A stretch of 6,250 nucleotides of DNA from JBBTRP01 sp038065125 (lineage in GTDB: Bacteria; Patescibacteriota; Patescibacteriia; JACQRZ01): assembly GCA_038065125.1 (NCBI GenBank), contig JBBTRP010000020.1:1-6250 (forward strand). Direction: 5' to 3'. The translations under genes and the position numbers were made by a program. Shown here in pieces: positions 5,385 to 6,250 of the stretch. How positions within the stretch are numbered: position 1 is the stretch's first letter; the number at the start of each line of letters is the position of its first letter. The notes below the pieces were generated by a model. That model made no database searches and was not told where the DNA came from. It saw only the letters and a list, made by a program, of their open reading frames with translations.

Positions 5385-5732
5385 TTATTGGATGGGCGGG
5401 GAGGAGGGTGGATTCTTTTGAATGATTGCCAGTTCGCGGACGATTGTTGTGAGTTGCGAGTCGAGCGACTCAAGCCGAACCATAATTTTGAAAATCAGTC
5501 CAAAGATGAGGACCAGCGCCAGGTAGAACACGGCGTCCGCGCCACGTCCGACCTGTAAAAACCACGCGATACGATCGGCAAGACCGGGCTGCCAGAGGAA
5601 GAACACCAGCGTAAGCCAAAAGAGTGACCAGAAGACAAACATCGGAAAACGAATCGCACCTTTCCGAAAGCTTTTGACCGCGCGCACAATGACGAGAAAA
5701 CTGCAGACCGTGAGAATTATCTGGATGACCAT
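5385..5732 (-). CDS. DUF2304 family small membrane protein
   Basis: This 115-residue integral membrane protein has three predicted helices: about 2-18, 30-49 and 67-85. A charged amphipathic segment follows (86-106, RLESLDSQLTTIVRELAIIQ), likely cytoplasmic and possibly coiled-coil, then a Pro/Ser-rich tail. The conserved features I associate with DUF2304 are the W..LW-like aromatic helix ending in QPG, the GRGAD motif (62-66) and the R.E.....T.IVRELA segment. The family has no proven activity. It commonly sits beside a GT2 glycosyltransferase, as here, and is plausibly a membrane partner for it in lipid-linked sugar transfer; that role is inferred. The gene starts 8 nt after the glycosyltransferase stop, with no clear Shine-Dalgarno. 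Confidence 0.85.
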   Translation of the reverse strand: MVIQIILTVCSFLVIVRAVKSFRKGAIRFPMFVFWSLFWLTLVFFLWQPGLADRIAWFLQVGRGADAVFYLALVLIFGLIFKIMVRLESLDSQLTTIVRELAIIQKNPPSSPPIQ

Positions 5733-5740
5733 GAGATTCG

Positions 5741-6250
5741 TTACTCAAGAAATAATTTTCTCCAGACGATGCGACCAACGACCGAGAGTGCGTTCCATGA
5801 ACTTTGGCCGCGCGAAAGCGAGTAGTCCGTATAGAGAATCGTAACGGGAATTTCGGTGACCCGCAAGCCGTACTGATGGATGTCGTGAAGGATTTCTGAC
5901 GCGTGGGCGCTGCGGTTTTCTTGAATGGTGATGCGATGGGCCGCCGCGCGGGTGAGTGCGCGAAACCCGTTATGCGTGTCCGTGAGTTTTATTCCGGAAA
6001 ACATCCACGTAAAAAGGGTTCCGATTTTAAGAATACAGCGCTTGAGAAGCGGCATATTCACGGCGCTCCCCAAAAACCGTGATCCAAGCGCAACGTCGCA
6101 TCCGGATTCCAACGCTGCGAGAAATTTCGGAATGTCAGACGCTTGATGCTGGCCGTCTGCATCAAAGTGAATGATCGCGTCAGCGCCGTTTCTCAGTGCA
6201 AAGGTTGTTCCGGTTTGGAGTGCCGCTCCCTGGCCCTGGTTCACGCAGTG
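5741..6250 (-). CDS. GT2 family glycosyltransferase, dolichyl-phosphate-mannose-synthase-like, 5' end outside the window
   Basis: This is the C-terminal 169 residues of a GT-A fold transferase that moves a sugar from an NDP-sugar, probably to a polyprenyl phosphate or another membrane acceptor. Counting from the window edge, the HCVNQGQGAALQTG segment (1-14) is the family's H-x-x-N-x-G-x-G-A-A-L motif. FDADGQH (29-35) holds the metal-binding D-x-D. GSRFLG, the DTHNGFRALTR acceptor-region motif and EIPVTILYTDYSLSRGQS near the end complete the DPM1/GT2 pattern. No C-terminal transmembrane pair is present, so the neighbouring DUF2304 protein may supply the membrane anchor. The GTG at 6244 is an internal Val, not the start, because the conserved motif continues upstream of it in frame. 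It is the first visible gene of the minus-strand operon. Confidence 0.92.
   Translation of the reverse strand, partial: HCVNQGQGAALQTGTTFALRNGADAIIHFDADGQHQASDIPKFLAALESGCDVALGSRFLGSAVNMPLLKRCILKIGTLFTWMFSGIKLTDTHNGFRALTRAAAHRITIQENRSAHASEILHDIHQYGLRVTEIPVTILYTDYSLSRGQSSWNALSVVGRIVWRKLFLE

Noticed and set aside
4971..5558. A 195-codon plus-strand ORF spanning the pfkB start and part of DUF2304.
   Set aside because: It crosses two well-supported minus-strand genes and has no recognisable motifs or Shine-Dalgarno.
6242..6244. GTG at 6244-6242 as the start of the glycosyltransferase.
   Set aside because: The two preceding in-frame codons (His, Cys) complete the conserved H-x-x-N motif, so the gene continues beyond the window edge.

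Overview
The window looks like a piece of a small, gene-dense bacterial genome, most likely a Patescibacteria (CPR) member. This is an inference from three things: a large VanW protein with the Cys-containing C-terminal module I associate with that group, a GT2-DUF2304 gene pair, and tightly packed genes that mostly lack Shine-Dalgarno sequences. The code appears standard: TGA ends the first gene and is not read through. No mobile element, CRISPR array, tRNA or rRNA was seen.

Left part (1-2403, + strand): a near-consensus promoter (TTGGCA-N17-TATACT) drives a small heat-shock protein (Hsp20). Its stop codon overlaps, as ATGA, the start of a 633-residue membrane-anchored VanW-family protein. 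The two look like a translationally coupled stress/envelope unit.

Middle (2404-2793): there is no convincing protein gene here, but the stretch is not empty. On the minus strand I see a consensus sigma70-type promoter (TTGACA-N17-TAGACT), a 5' hairpin, a roughly 131-nt rod-like hairpin and a strong intrinsic terminator whose T-tract runs into the vanW stop codon. Several helices need G-U pairs that exist only in the minus-strand RNA. This is a candidate structured non-coding RNA of about 240 nt that I do not recognise, and it is the most interesting object in the window. A 13-bp odd palindrome lies between its promoter and the divergent promoter of the next gene.

Next (2794-3360, + strand): an unrecognised 188-residue protein with a GTG start and the only strong Shine-Dalgarno in the window, followed by a hairpin shared with the convergent operon.

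Right part (3394-6250, - strand): a compact operon with gaps of 8, 17 and 2 nt, in transcription order GT2 glycosyltransferase (5' end outside the window), DUF2304 membrane protein, PfkB-family sugar kinase and D-isomer-specific 2-hydroxyacid dehydrogenase. The first two probably act together at the membrane in lipid-linked sugar or glycan synthesis. The last two are cytosolic enzymes of small-molecule carbon metabolism whose exact substrates cannot be read from sequence.
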